From Arthrobacter sp. ok362 (lineage in GTDB: Bacteria > Actinomycetota > Actinomycetes > Actinomycetales > Micrococcaceae): DNA of 64,000 nucleotides. This document shows positions 29,971-39,927 of the stretch, piece after piece. Below the pieces are notes generated by a model. The model was not told where the DNA came from. It saw only the letters and a list, made by a program, of their open reading frames with translations, and ran no database searches. Numbering within the stretch: position 1 is the first letter of the stretch; the number at the start of each line of letters is the position of its first letter. Where the stretch lies: NCBI RefSeq assembly GCF_900102785.1, contig NZ_FNGC01000010.1:124001-188000 (forward strand), read 5' to 3'. Made by a program: the position numbers and the translations under genes.

Positions 29971-30476
29971 TCGAGCCCCAGCCCGCCATCCAGCCGCAGA
30001 CAACCAACGGCACGGGGAAGGCCGGCAAGAAGCGCCGCTTCGGCGGCACCGAGGCCCAAATCCGGTCCGCCCTGAAGTTCTACAAAGTGCTCGCCTACCT
30101 GACGGGCACAATGCTGCTGCTGCTCTGCGCCGAACTGATCGCCCGGTACGGCTTCGGACAGTACCTCTTCGCCGGCGGCACCAACGCCATCACCGGCCAG
30201 CCGTTCGGCCTCGGATTCGCCGACGCCGAGCCGCCCGGGGTGATCGGGGGCGTCAACCTGTCCATCACGGTCCTGATCGTGCACGGCTGGATGTACGTCG
30301 TGTACCTGATTTCCAACTTCCGGCTGTGGTCGCTCATGCGCTGGCCGTTCACCAAACTGGTGGTTATGGCCTTGGGCGGCGTCGTACCGTTCCTGTCCTT
30401 CTTCGTCGAGAAGAAGTTCCACACCGAAGTCGAGGCCGAACTCGCGGCGAACCCGCAGGCGCCCCAGCGATACTGA
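29967..30476 (+). CDS. DUF3817 membrane protein
   Basis: A 169-residue integral membrane protein of the DUF3817 type. After a basic N-terminus (GKAGKKRRFGG) come three or four spans, including VLAYLTGTMLLLLCAELIA and ITVLIVHGWMYVVYLISNF, then FVEKKFHTEVEAEL. Function is unknown; it is commonly found next to guaA and SURF1-like genes in actinobacteria. It starts at the ATG overlapping the SURF1 stop; the longer frame from 29730 is a shadow. Confidence 0.85.
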   Translation: MIEPQPAIQPQTTNGTGKAGKKRRFGGTEAQIRSALKFYKVLAYLTGTMLLLLCAELIARYGFGQYLFAGGTNAITGQPFGLGFADAEPPGVIGGVNLSITVLIVHGWMYVVYLISNFRLWSLMRWPFTKLVVMALGGVVPFLSFFVEKKFHTEVEAELAANPQAPQRY

Positions 30477-30647
30477 ACCCCAGCGGTACTGAAGCCCAGC
30501 CGTTCTGAACCCCAGCGGTTCTGAACAGCGGCACGACGCCGGCAGCCGCCGTCGGGCGTGTGAGTTCGCTTACCTCCGCCCGTGATTCGGGGCCAGCGCC
30601 GGCTTCTCAATGTGCGGGCGGGCAGCGGCGCAAAGTAGGCTAGAGGG

Positions 30648-32237
30648 GTGACTACTCCCTCTGCATCCCAGACGTCCCACAGGCCCGTTCTGGTTGTTGA
30701 CTACGGTGCCCAGTACGCGCAGCTGATTGCCCGCCGCGTCCGGGAAGCGAATGTGTATTCGGAAGTGGTTCCGCATACGTACAGCACCGAGCAGCTGCTG
30801 GCCAAGAACCCCGCCGCGATCATCCTCTCGGGCGGCCCCTCGAGCGTCTACGCTGACGGCGCCCCCCGCGTCGGTGCCGACCTCTTCGAGGCCGGAGTCC
30901 CGGTCTTCGGCATCTGCTACGGCTTCCAGGCCATGGCCAACGCCCTCGGCGGCAAGGTGGCCCAGACGGGGCTCCGCGAATACGGCGCCACCGAGACCAC
31001 CACCTTGGGCGAGGGCCGCTCCATCCTGGCTGGCATGCCCCAGCACCAGAGCACGTGGATGAGCCACGGGGACTCCGTCCATGAAGCCCCCGAGGGCTTT
31101 GAGGTCCTCGCGACGACGGCGGGCGCCGACGTCGCCGCGTTCGCCAATGAGGACAAGCGCCTCTACGGCGTCCAGTGGCACCCCGAGGTCAAGCACTCCG
31201 CCTATGGCCAGCAGGTCCTGGAAAACTTCCTCTTCAAGGGCGCCGGGCTGGAACCGAACTGGACCACCGGCAACATTCTGGAAGAACAGGTCCAGCGGAT
31301 CCGCGAACAGATCGGCGACTCCCGGGTCATCTGCGGCCTTTCCGGCGGCGTCGACTCGGCAGTGGCCGCCGCCCTGGTCCAGCGCGCAGTGGGCGACCAG
31401 CTGACCTGCGTCTTCGTAGACCACGGGCTGTTGCGCGAGGGCGAAGCCGAACAGGTCGAACGTGACTTCGTGGCCGCCACCGGCGTCAAGCTCTACGTCG
31501 CCAACGAGCAGGAGCGCTTCCTGAGCGCCCTTGCCGGCGTCAGCGACCCCGAGACCAAGCGCAAGATCATCGGCCGCGAATTCATCCGCGCCTTCGAGGA
31601 AGCCGAACTGGCGATCATCGCCGAAGCAGCGGCGCACGGTGAAAAGATCAAGTTCCTCGTCCAGGGCACCCTGTACCCCGACGTCGTCGAATCCGGCGGC
31701 GGCGAGGGTGCGGCCAACATCAAGAGCCACCACAACGTGGGCGGGCTCCCCGAGGACCTGCAGTTTGAACTGGTTGAACCGCTGCGCGCCCTGTTCAAGG
31801 ACGAGGTCCGCGCGGTCGGCGCGCAGCTCGGCCTGCCGCAGGAAATCGTCGGACGCCAGCCCTTCCCCGGCCCGGGCCTCGGCATCCGGATCGTCGGCGA
31901 TGTCACCAAGGAACGCCTCGACCTGCTCCGCAAGGCCGACGCGATCGCCCGCGCCGAACTGACCGCCGCCGGACTGGATGACGAAGTGTGGCAGATGCCC
32001 GTGGTGCTGCTGGCGGACGTCCGCAGCGTCGGCGTCCAGGGCGACGGCCGCACCTACGGACACCCGATTGTCCTGCGCCCCGTGTCCTCCGAGGACGCCA
32101 TGACCGCCGACTGGTCGCGGCTGCCCTATGATCTCCTGGCCCGGATTTCCAACCGGATCACCAACGAGGTGGACGGCGTCAACCGCGTGGTGCTGGATGT
32201 GACCAGCAAGCCGCCGGGAACCATCGAGTGGGAATAG
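30648..32237 (+). CDS. guaA: GMP synthase (glutamine-hydrolysing)
   Basis: ATP-dependent amination of XMP to GMP, completing guanine nucleotide synthesis after GuaB. The product has 529 residues. Residues ~15-200 are a class I amidotransferase with [10 protein letters not shown] (nucleophile Cys), VQWHPEV (catalytic His) and its Glu. The ATP pyrophosphatase domain has [15 protein letters not shown]; the C-terminal dimerisation domain ends [10 protein letters not shown]. Canonical GICYG Q-M motif is intact. GTG start 6 bases after TAGGCT, so probably leaderless. Confidence 0.97.
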   Translation: MTTPSASQTSHRPVLVVDYGAQYAQLIARRVREANVYSEVVPHTYSTEQLLAKNPAAIILSGGPSSVYADGAPRVGADLFEAGVPVFGICYGFQAMANALGGKVAQTGLREYGATETTTLGEGRSILAGMPQHQSTWMSHGDSVHEAPEGFEVLATTAGADVAAFANEDKRLYGVQWHPEVKHSAYGQQVLENFLFKGAGLEPNWTTGNILEEQVQRIREQIGDSRVICGLSGGVDSAVAAALVQRAVGDQLTCVFVDHGLLREGEAEQVERDFVAATGVKLYVANEQERFLSALAGVSDPETKRKIIGREFIRAFEEAELAIIAEAAAHGEKIKFLVQGTLYPDVVESGGGEGAANIKSHHNVGGLPEDLQFELVEPLRALFKDEVRAVGAQLGLPQEIVGRQPFPGPGLGIRIVGDVTKERLDLLRKADAIARAELTAAGLDDEVWQMPVVLLADVRSVGVQGDGRTYGHPIVLRPVSSEDAMTADWSRLPYDLLARISNRITNEVDGVNRVVLDVTSKPPGTIEWE

Positions 32238-32244
32238 CAATGTG

Positions 32245-32276
32245 AATGGCCGGCCTTTCGAGGCCGGCCATTTCAT
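32245..32276 (+). terminator. guaA terminator hairpin
   Basis: A stem formed by TGGCCGGCCT and AGGCCGGCCA with a TTCG tetraloop, extended by AA/TT pairs and followed by TTTCATTT. It starts 8 bases after the guaA stop. Confidence 0.88.
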
Positions 32277-32363
32277 TTGGTTCCTGACAATTCGAGCTGA
32301 ATTTCGCACCGCCCCAGTGTTGCGGCCCCGCACGTGCGGGGGATTCGGGCTACCCTCGAAAGC

Positions 32364-35300
32364 ATGCCGGTATGGTCCAAGGCGTCCCGCGCCAGCCAGA
32401 TAACCGCGAGCACACACAACGCGGCCAGGGAAAGCGCGGACGCAACACAGACGAGCGTTGATACGTCGAACGCGCTAGAGTCGAGCCCGCCACGGTCCGG
32501 CACAGAGAACTCGAGCACAGAAAAGAAGGCAGCAGTGTCAGTTGGTCAAGGCCACCCCGAGGGCTCCGAGGAGTTCAGGAAATGGCTGTCGGGGCTCAAG
32601 CCCGTCACCGGAGCAGATAGCATGCTGCGCTTCACCAAGACGCCCGAAGGCTCGATCGACCTGACCCATGCCCATCCCTCGGGGCTTGCCCAGCTGATGG
32701 CAGGCCGGCGCACCCGGCTCTCGACCCTGATCCGCGACCGCCAGCAGTACGTTGTTGCGGCCAGGGCATCGCGCAACCTCCGCTCCAAGATCTTCGAACT
32801 CGCCAATGACCGCGGCATCGAAGCGGGGTATTTCTCCGCCGGCACGGTCGTCTGGACGTCAGCGGTCGGGGGTAAGCCGCAACGGATCTCGGCCCCGGTC
32901 ATGCTCACCGCCATTTCCCTCACGGTGCGACCCGGCGAGGACGACTACGAACTGCAGCTCACCGAACAGGCGCAGATCAACCCGGCGCTGGTCCGGCACC
33001 TCAAGTCAGTCCACGGGATCGTCTTTGACGTCAGCGCGGTCACGCGGATGGCGTACAGCACGGCCCGTTATGACCCCCAACCCGTTCTGGACCGCCTGGG
33101 CACCCTGGTCCAGCCGATTCACGGCGCGGAGATCGAGCACAACCTGCTCGTATCCACCTTTTCCGACCTCTCCGGCAACCTCGATGATCCGTGGATCAAC
33201 CAGAACAACCCCATTGTCACCGCGCTGGCACGGTCCGGTTCCGGCGAACGGGTCGACGTGCCCGTGCTTGAGCCCGGCCGCTTCCCCAGCACGGATGAGC
33301 GGGACCCCGCCGAGGAGCTCTTGCTGCTCGACGCCGATACGGACCAGCAGTATGTCATCGACGCCGTCCGGGCGGGCGACTCGCTGGTGGTCAGCAGCCC
33401 GCCGGGCACCGGCCAGACGCAGACCGTCATCAACACCATCGGCGCCCTCGTGGACGAGGGCAAGTCCGTCCTGGTAGTGGGGGACAGGCGCGCCAGCCTC
33501 GCCGAGATCTCCGCGCAGCTGGACGGCCTTGGCCTGGATTCCGTGCTCTTGCAGCTGACCGGCAATGCCAGCCCGCTGCAGCTCAAGGGCCAGCTGGTCC
33601 GGGCGATCGTCCGGAACGAGAAGTCGCTCCAGCCGCAGCTGCGCAACCTGCACGCCACGCTGACCGGGCACCGCCACGCCCTGATGGAGCATGTCGCCTC
33701 CCTGCACAACGTCCGGGCGCGCTGGGGTTGTTCGCCGTACGAGGCCATGCAGTCGCTGGCAGAGCTGACCTCCATCCAGCCGGCGCCGGCGACGACGGTC
33801 CGGCTCAAGCGCAGCGTGCTGGACAACATCCGGGACCGCGAGGAGCTCGCCGGCCGGCTGCGCCGCGCTGCCGAGCTCGGCAGCTTCAGCCGCGCTTCGA
33901 CCACCAGCCCCTGGCACGGCGCGCGTCTGCTCACGCGCAAGGAGACGCAGGAAGCGCAGAATGTTGCCCAGTCCGTGGCAGAGAAACTGCCCTTGCTGCG
34001 CGGCCGCATGGACGCCGTGGCGGAACACGCGGAGATCCGACTCGGCGCGACCTTCGCCGAATGGGGCGAGCAGATCGAACTTCTCGTGGCCGTCCGCGAA
34101 AGCCTGGACAAGTTCACTCCCGACATCTTTGACCGGCCCGTCCATGACCTGATCTCCGCCACGGCGTCCTCCAGTTGGCGCAGGGAACGCGGGATCGAGA
34201 TGCCGTCCATGCAGCGCTCACGCCTGCGCAGGGTGGCCAAGGAGTACGTCCGGCCCGGCGTGCACATCGCGGACCTGCACAGTTCCCTGGTCCTCGTGCA
34301 GGAGCAGCGCGCCGCCTGGTCCGGCTACGCCACCACGCAGCGGCACCCCGCCGTGCCGTCCGGGCTGGGCGAAATTACGGGCCTGTACCGGGAAGTCGCA
34401 GCGGAACTGGCTGAACTCGGCCAGGCGGTCAAGCACACCCCCGCCGGCGGCGACCTGGAGCGCGCGCCGTACGACGAACTCCTGCCCCGGCTGCGGCGGC
34501 TCGTCGCCGACACCGCGACCCTGGAAACCCTGCCGGAGCGCACCCTGCTTGTCGAGAGCATGCGTGAGCACGGCCTCGGCGAGCTCCTCGCCGACCTTGC
34601 CGAGCGCGAGGTTCCGGAGCGGTCGGTAACCGCCGAGCTGGAGCTGGCCTGGTGGCAGTCGGCCCTGGAAGCCATGATCAGCGGCGATGACTACCTCGCC
34701 ATGTCCGACGGCGACGCCCTGCGCCAGCTTGAGGCGGAGTACCGCCTCGCGGACAACGCCCACATCGCCAGCGGCGCTGCCCGGCTGCGCTGGAACCTGT
34801 CCGAGCGCTGGCGTGCGGCAATCGCGGCGTACCCCCGCCAGGCCGAGCTGTTGCGCAGCCTGCTCAAGGACGGGCGGGTGACCCTGGCGGCCCTGAGCGG
34901 CCAGGCGCAGGAACTGCTGCCCACCCTCGTGCCGGTATGGTCCGTCAGCCCCTACCTCCTGACGGGCCTCCTGCCGATCGAGCAGACCTTTGACGCCGTC
35001 GTGATCCTGGACGCGGAGACGACCTCGCTGCAGGCAGTCCTCCCGGCCATCGCCCGGTCCCGGCAGGTCATCGCCTTCGGCGACGAAAAGATCGCCAGCC
35101 CCCGGACCTTTACCGTGGGCGTCGAACGGCTCGCGGCGGGGGAGAGCTCCTACCAAAGCGTTGAGAGTTCGTACAGGGCACTCTCCGCTGTGCTTCCGGT
35201 CCGGAACCTGAGGACCGTCTACCGTGCGGTCGATGAAGACCTGGTCCGCCAGCTCAGCAAGGGTTTTTACGGCGGAGAACTTACCCGGCTCCCTGAAGGG

Positions 35301-36761
35301 CAATCCGCCACGGGCCTTGACCGCACCCTCAGCGTGGAGTATCTCCCCGACGGGACGGGGCTGCCCAGCGCTGACCACGACGGCGTCGAATCGGTTGTTG
35401 CCGAGGTGAACCGCGCGGTGGAACTCGTCTTCGAGCACGCCCGACTCCGGCCACGAACCTCGCTGGCCGTGGTGACCGGCAGCCTTCGCCACGCCGCCCG
35501 GATCGGCGAGGCCATCAGGGCGCAGCTGCCCAACTACCCCATGCTCGGCAGCTTCTTCGCGGCGGGGGACGAGTCCTTCCGCGTGGTGGATCTGGAACGG
35601 GCCCAGGGCCTGGTCCGCGACCACGTCATTTTTTCCCCGGGCTACGGCCGCACCCCGCATGGGCGCACCCTTCATAGCCTCGGGCCGCTCTCCGCTGACG
35701 GGGGCCGCGCCAAATTTGCGCTGGCGATGACGCGTGCCCGCCGGTCCCTGCACGTGCTCAGTTGCTTCCGCCCCGAAGACCTCGATGTCAGCCGCCTCAG
35801 CCACGGCGCCGTGGACTTCTACGAACTCCTGGACCGTGAGATCGCGGGCAATACAGATCTTGGCAGCCCCGCCTCCCGGGCCGCGGCCAGCGAGCAGGCG
35901 CTCGGCGCCGATCCGCTCGTGGCCGACCTCGGCGACCGGCTCCGCGCACGCGGGGCACGGGTGTGGCACCAATACGACGGCGTCCTGAACATGGTGGCGG
36001 CCGCCGATCCCATGACGACGATCGGCCAGGACGATGCGGAGATTCCCCGTCCGGTCGCGATCGAGTCGGATGGCACCGGCCACTACCGGCGGATGAGCGT
36101 CCGGGAACGGAGCAGACTCCGGCCGCAACTCCTGGAACGGCTTGGCTGGCGCTACATGCCGCTGTGGACCATAGAGGTCTTCACCGACCCCTCGGCCTGC
36201 GCCGATCGGATTGGCGGCTACCTCGGGTTGGAGAAGCCTCCCGTTTCCAGCCGGCTCCGGACATCGCACGGGTTCTTTGATGACGACATCGAGCACCTGG
36301 CGATTGACGAGGCGCGGGCCGCGGAGTACCACGTGGCGGCCGAACCCGCGGGACAGGTATTCCGGGGCCACGAATCCGTGGGCCAGGAAATGCGCCGGCA
36401 GGAACCAGCAGCAGGAACAACAGGCAATTCAGGCAGTAAGGAGGCCGGCAGCATGAGTGCGGACGGCGACATCCAAGTCAACCAAAACAACACCGGCAAC
36501 CCCGGCCCCACCGAGGGCGACGCGACCGGCGGCGCTGAGCCCAAGACGGCTGAGCCGAAGTCCGGCGAGTTGGCCGGAGACGGGCCGGACCGGGAAGCGG
36601 CCACGGAGACCTCCGTCCGTTCGGCGGCACCCGCCACCGTCCCCGAAGGCGTGCTGCCGAACAAAGCGGCGGAAGACGACCCCCGGCGCTGGGGTGACCA
36701 GCCTGACAATTACGATCACGATGCATGGCTCCAGGAGCAGAAGCCACCGCACTGGGGCTGA
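32364..36761 (+). CDS. SF1 helicase-like protein with altered Walker motifs and MTES_1575/Vsr-like nuclease domain
   Basis: A 1465-residue multidomain protein. Residues ~75-300 resemble the DUF4011-type N-terminus of large helicases. Walker A reads SPPGTGQTQT, with Gln351 where Lys is expected. Walker B reads VVILDAETTS (residues 879-888) instead of DEA. A UvrD_C-like motif, ALAMTRARRSL, lies near residue 1119. Residues ~1185-1290 resemble a Vsr/MTES_1575 endonuclease (VAIESDGTGHY, RERSRLRPQLLERLGWRY), but the expected first acidic residue is replaced (MVAAADP). A ~175-residue acidic, disordered-looking tail ends in PPHWG. ATG 7 bases after TACCCT. Related architectures occur in defence islands, but this copy sits among core genes; function is uncertain. 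Confidence 0.85.
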   Translation: MPVWSKASRASQITASTHNAARESADATQTSVDTSNALESSPPRSGTENSSTEKKAAVSVGQGHPEGSEEFRKWLSGLKPVTGADSMLRFTKTPEGSIDLTHAHPSGLAQLMAGRRTRLSTLIRDRQQYVVAARASRNLRSKIFELANDRGIEAGYFSAGTVVWTSAVGGKPQRISAPVMLTAISLTVRPGEDDYELQLTEQAQINPALVRHLKSVHGIVFDVSAVTRMAYSTARYDPQPVLDRLGTLVQPIHGAEIEHNLLVSTFSDLSGNLDDPWINQNNPIVTALARSGSGERVDVPVLEPGRFPSTDERDPAEELLLLDADTDQQYVIDAVRAGDSLVVSSPPGTGQTQTVINTIGALVDEGKSVLVVGDRRASLAEISAQLDGLGLDSVLLQLTGNASPLQLKGQLVRAIVRNEKSLQPQLRNLHATLTGHRHALMEHVASLHNVRARWGCSPYEAMQSLAELTSIQPAPATTVRLKRSVLDNIRDREELAGRLRRAAELGSFSRASTTSPWHGARLLTRKETQEAQNVAQSVAEKLPLLRGRMDAVAEHAEIRLGATFAEWGEQIELLVAVRESLDKFTPDIFDRPVHDLISATASSSWRRERGIEMPSMQRSRLRRVAKEYVRPGVHIADLHSSLVLVQEQRAAWSGYATTQRHPAVPSGLGEITGLYREVAAELAELGQAVKHTPAGGDLERAPYDELLPRLRRLVADTATLETLPERTLLVESMREHGLGELLADLAEREVPERSVTAELELAWWQSALEAMISGDDYLAMSDGDALRQLEAEYRLADNAHIASGAARLRWNLSERWRAAIAAYPRQAELLRSLLKDGRVTLAALSGQAQELLPTLVPVWSVSPYLLTGLLPIEQTFDAVVILDAETTSLQAVLPAIARSRQVIAFGDEKIASPRTFTVGVERLAAGESSYQSVESSYRALSAVLPVRNLRTVYRAVDEDLVRQLSKGFYGGELTRLPEGQSATGLDRTLSVEYLPDGTGLPSADHDGVESVVAEVNRAVELVFEHARLRPRTSLAVVTGSLRHAARIGEAIRAQLPNYPMLGSFFAAGDESFRVVDLERAQGLVRDHVIFSPGYGRTPHGRTLHSLGPLSADGGRAKFALAMTRARRSLHVLSCFRPEDLDVSRLSHGAVDFYELLDREIAGNTDLGSPASRAAASEQALGADPLVADLGDRLRARGARVWHQYDGVLNMVAAADPMTTIGQDDAEIPRPVAIESDGTGHYRRMSVRERSRLRPQLLERLGWRYMPLWTIEVFTDPSACADRIGGYLGLEKPPVSSRLRTSHGFFDDDIEHLAIDEARAAEYHVAAEPAGQVFRGHESVGQEMRRQEPAAGTTGNSGSKEAGSMSADGDIQVNQNNTGNPGPTEGDATGGAEPKTAEPKSGELAGDGPDREAATETSVRSAAPATVPEGVLPNKAAEDDPRRWGDQPDNYDHDAWLQEQKPPHWG
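36438..36455 (+). promoter_or_regulatory. Internal ribosome site and in-frame ATG in the helicase-like gene
   Basis: AAGGAGG at 36438-36444 is followed after 8 bases by an in-frame ATG at 36453. Translation from here would give a separate 102-residue acidic protein identical to the C-terminus (MSADGDIQVNQ...PPHWG). Shine-Dalgarno matches this good are uncommon inside high-GC coding regions. Confidence 0.45.
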
Positions 36762-36820
36762 CGTCGTGGCCGGCACCGCAGGGCCTGCGGGCGCTGCCGG
36801 CGGAACGGACTGCCCAGGCT

Positions 36821-37708
36821 CTAGCCCGGTCCGGCTGCCACAAGCACGAAGAACAGCTTGCCTTGTGTAGACGCGCCTGCCAGTCTTCGTGCCTGGTCGG
36901 CCGCCGCTGCCACTACCACCAGGCCGTCAGTCTCCGCGGTGGCGGGCCAGGGCCCCGCCTTGCCGCCCTGCGCTGAGGTCCAGAGCACCGGCACGGCTTC
37001 GGCCAGAATTTGGCTTTCGGCGGTTTGTTCAAAGCCGTTGCCACCGGTCAGCACCACGTTGACGAGCTGCCCGGGGGAGACCAGCTGGATGGAGGCCGGA
37101 TCCGCCATCCTCAGCGGCACGGCGGCAGAGCCGGGCGGGCTTCCTGCGAGCAGGCCCGGGCCCAGGATCTGGGCGTCGGTGAGGAGTTGGCCCCGGCGCA
37201 GCGGTGCGGCCAGCTGTTTTCCCTCGAACGCGGCACCACTGCCGGGGTTGCCGGCAGGCACGAGGCCCGGCGGCACGCTGATGCTGCTGATGTCGCCGGG
37301 TTCCAGGGTCTTTCCGGCGGGAAGATCCGCCGCTGCGGCGAAAGCAACGACGGTGTCAGCCGGCGCGGGAGCTAGCTGCTGAACCGTCAGGCCGACGGCA
37401 ACGCAGACCAGGAGGGCCGCGATAAGCCGCCGGTTCCGGTTCAACCAGCCGCGCAGGCGGTGCTGCGATGGACGGCCGCGGGACGGCCGCTGCCGGCGGG
37501 GCTCCATGCGCCCGTTCCGGAGCCGGAACGGGCGGCCAGCCGCGTATGACGTGGCGGTAGGAGGGTTGGCGGGGCGGACCCCGGTGCGGGCCGAACGGCC
37601 GGAGCCTTCGACGGGCACGGGACGGGACGGCAGGGACGACGTCCAGAGCGAAGGCCCGGACGAGGTCCAGAACCAAGGCGGGGAAACCGCGCTGAGGGAA
37701 AGAGCCAT
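36821..37708 (-). CDS. SAF-domain protein (CpaB/RcpC-like)
   Basis: A 295-residue, probably membrane-anchored protein. An Arg-rich N-terminus precedes a span LIAALLVCVAVGLTVQQLA near residue 95, then a SAF domain with VVAFAAAADLPAGKTLEPGDI and the following ...GKQLAAPLRRGQLLTDAQI. This layout is that of the Flp-pilus assembly protein CpaB, but no other pilus genes are in the window. TAGCGT stands 6 bases before the ATG, so probably leaderless. Convergent with the helicase-like gene. Confidence 0.85.
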   Translation of the reverse strand: MALSLSAVSPPWFWTSSGPSLWTSSLPSRPVPVEGSGRSARTGVRPANPPTATSYAAGRPFRLRNGRMEPRRQRPSRGRPSQHRLRGWLNRNRRLIAALLVCVAVGLTVQQLAPAPADTVVAFAAAADLPAGKTLEPGDISSISVPPGLVPAGNPGSGAAFEGKQLAAPLRRGQLLTDAQILGPGLLAGSPPGSAAVPLRMADPASIQLVSPGQLVNVVLTGGNGFEQTAESQILAEAVPVLWTSAQGGKAGPWPATAETDGLVVVAAAADQARRLAGASTQGKLFFVLVAAGPG

Positions 37709-37865
37709 ACCGCCACGCTACGGACCCGTGCGCATCGGCGGGAGCGGCGGATCCGCCTATGTGGACAACGGCCAGCCGGCCAAAGGATTACGCTGACTCA
37801 GCCGGCAGAGGCGCAACTGGCGGGCCGGAGTCTGACGGGCCCGCCCTATGCCGGCGGGCGCCCTG

Positions 37866-38120
37866 CTAGCCCGCGGGGGCGGGGGCGGGGGCGGGGGTGG
37901 CCGCGGGGGCTGCGGGAGCCGGGGAAACCGTGCTGCCCTTGGCGTCGCGCGAGTCGGTCCGGTAGAAGCCGGAGCCCTTGAACACTACGCCGACGCTGTT
38001 GAACTTTTTGCGCAGCGTGCCCTGGCACTCGGGGCAGGACGTCAGGGAGTTGTCGCTGAACGACTGCACGATCTCGAAGGCGTGGCTGCAGTCCTTGCAG
38101 GCGTATGCATACGTGGGCAC
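37866..38120 (-). CDS. FmdB-type zinc ribbon protein
   Basis: An 84-residue protein beginning MPTYAYACKDCSHAFEIVQ with a second CPEC pair about 25 residues later, the FmdB/CxxC zinc ribbon. It ends in an Ala/Pro repeat tail (APAAPAATPAPAPAPAG). Its role is unknown; family members are often called putative regulatory proteins. The GTG at 38120 has AGGAGG 8 bases upstream. Confidence 0.9.
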   Translation of the reverse strand: MPTYAYACKDCSHAFEIVQSFSDNSLTSCPECQGTLRKKFNSVGVVFKGSGFYRTDSRDAKGSTVSPAPAAPAATPAPAPAPAG

Positions 38121-38274
38121 TGGAAATCCTCCTCTGGGACAAACGAGCAGGTCCCGTGCTGTCGAGTCCGGATCACTGCCGATATGTCTATCGACGGGTT
38201 CCGTTCTTAGCAGTCGCAGGGCCTGAGTGCCAATTCTATCACCTTGGCAGGAACCAATATCAGCCGAGGCGGCA

Positions 38275-38898
38275 TCAGCCGAGCCGGATGATCCCGCCCG
38301 GGGTCAGCGCCGCGTCGACCTTCCGGTCGAACGACTCGGCGGGAATGGTGCCCGCGGGCAGCACCTCAGTGTCATAGACGACGGCGGCAGTCGGCAGCGC
38401 CACGGCGTCGGACGCCTCGCCGGACGCGGGGGACAGGGTGGCCAGGGCGGCAAGGAACTTGTCGTAGTAGCCGCCGCCTTGTCCGATGCGGTTGCCCGAG
38501 AAATCCACGGCGGTGGCCGGGAGGATGATTGCGGTGGCGCCGCGCATTACGGCGGTGCTGTGGCGCTCTCCGACAGGCTCCCGGATGGGGGCGTACCGGC
38601 TGCGGACAAACGCGGACTGCGGAGTCCAATACACCCAGCTGAGCTTTATTTCGGGTTCGCATACCGGAAGCAGCACCTGGTGCCCGGCATCGGTCAAGGC
38701 AGTAAGCAGCGGCAGCGTGGGCGGTTCTGCGCCCACACCGAGGTACGCCGCGAAGACGCCCTGGGGGCCGCGGGCCAGTCCGGAGGCCCACTGGAGCCCA
38801 TGGCGGGCGATGCCCGCCGCGGCGGCATCCTGTGCGGCCAGCGGGAGGGCGGAACGCTTCGCCCTGTGGCTGGAGCGTATTTCCTCTTTTGACGCCAT
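38275..38898 (-). CDS. 5-formyltetrahydrofolate cyclo-ligase
   Basis: Converts 5-formyl-THF to 5,10-methenyl-THF with ATP, salvaging the folate cofactor. The product has 207 residues. SSHRAKRSALP is the N-terminal substrate/ATP-binding helix, and the ATP loop IGQGGGYYDKFLA near residue 140 is diagnostic. VCEPEIKLSWVYW aligns with the central strand. It is divergent from galU. The start shown is the only well-placed one; no strong ribosome site is visible. Confidence 0.9.
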   Translation of the reverse strand: MASKEEIRSSHRAKRSALPLAAQDAAAAGIARHGLQWASGLARGPQGVFAAYLGVGAEPPTLPLLTALTDAGHQVLLPVCEPEIKLSWVYWTPQSAFVRSRYAPIREPVGERHSTAVMRGATAIILPATAVDFSGNRIGQGGGYYDKFLAALATLSPASGEASDAVALPTAAVVYDTEVLPAGTIPAESFDRKVDAALTPGGIIRLG

Positions 38899-39004
38899 CC
38901 TGGCCCGTCCTCTGCCTCTTGCGGCCGCAACGCACGGGGAGGGCCCGCCGAGCGGTTCGAATAAAAATTACGCAATGAATTGGTCCCTCCGTTAGATTAG
39001 TCGA

Positions 39005-39922
39005 GTGAATACACCCAACGCTTCCGTCCGTAAGGCCGTCATCCCCGCCGCGGGCCTTGGTACCAGGTTTCTTCCAGCGACGAAGGCCATGCCCAAGGAA
39101 ATGCTGCCTGTCGTTGACAAACCGGCCATCCAGTACGTCGTTGAGGAGGCCGTGAATGTCGGCCTGAACGACATCCTGATGATCACCGGCCGCAATAAGC
39201 GGGCGCTTGAGGACCATTTCGACCGTGTCCCCACCCTGGAAGCCACGCTTGAAGCCAAGGGAGACACGGCCAAGCTCGAGTCCATCCAGGCCGCCAGCAA
39301 CCTCGGCGACATCCACTACGTCCGCCAGGGCGATCCCCTGGGCCTCGGCCACGCCGTCCTCCGGGCCAAGCAGCACGTCGGGCAGGAGCCCTTCGCCGTC
39401 CTCTTGGGCGATGACCTCATCGACGCCCGCGATGAACTGCTCAGCACCATGATCGAAGTCCAGGCCAAGACCGGCGGCTCGGTGGTCGCACTGATCGAGG
39501 TGGACCCGTCCCAGATCAGCGCCTACGGCTGCGCCGACGTCGAGGCAATCGGCGGCGAGGAATTCGTCCGCATCAAGCAGCTCGTGGAGAAGCCCGACGT
39601 CGAGGACGCCCCGTCCAACCTCGCCGTCATCGGCCGCTATGTGTTGCACCCGGCCGTCTTCGAAGTCCTTGAGCGCACCGCGCCCGGCCGCGGCGGCGAA
39701 ATCCAGCTCACGGATGCGCTGCAGGAACTCTCGGCCGGCACCGGCGAGGGCTACGGCGTGTACGGCGTCGTCTTCCGCGGCCGCCGCTACGACACCGGCG
39801 ACAAGCTCAGCTACCTCAAGGCCTGCGTCCAGCTCGCCTGCGACAGTGAGGACCTCGGCCCGGGACTGCGCGAATGGCTGCCCGGCTTCGCGTCCAGCCT
39901 GGCCCCCAGCCTCGCTAAGTAA
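39005..39922 (+). CDS. galU: UTP-glucose-1-phosphate uridylyltransferase
   Basis: Makes UDP-glucose for envelope polysaccharides. The product has 305 residues. AVIPAAGLGTRFLPATKAMPKEML is the nucleotide-binding loop, and FAVLLGDDLID and LVEKPDVEDAPSNLAVIGRYV are family motifs. The GTG at 39005 follows TAGATT at 38993-38998 by 6 bases, so probably leaderless. A GNAT gene follows after 5 bases. Confidence 0.96.
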   Translation: MNTPNASVRKAVIPAAGLGTRFLPATKAMPKEMLPVVDKPAIQYVVEEAVNVGLNDILMITGRNKRALEDHFDRVPTLEATLEAKGDTAKLESIQAASNLGDIHYVRQGDPLGLGHAVLRAKQHVGQEPFAVLLGDDLIDARDELLSTMIEVQAKTGGSVVALIEVDPSQISAYGCADVEAIGGEEFVRIKQLVEKPDVEDAPSNLAVIGRYVLHPAVFEVLERTAPGRGGEIQLTDALQELSAGTGEGYGVYGVVFRGRRYDTGDKLSYLKACVQLACDSEDLGPGLREWLPGFASSLAPSLAK

Positions 39923-39927
39923 CTCCC

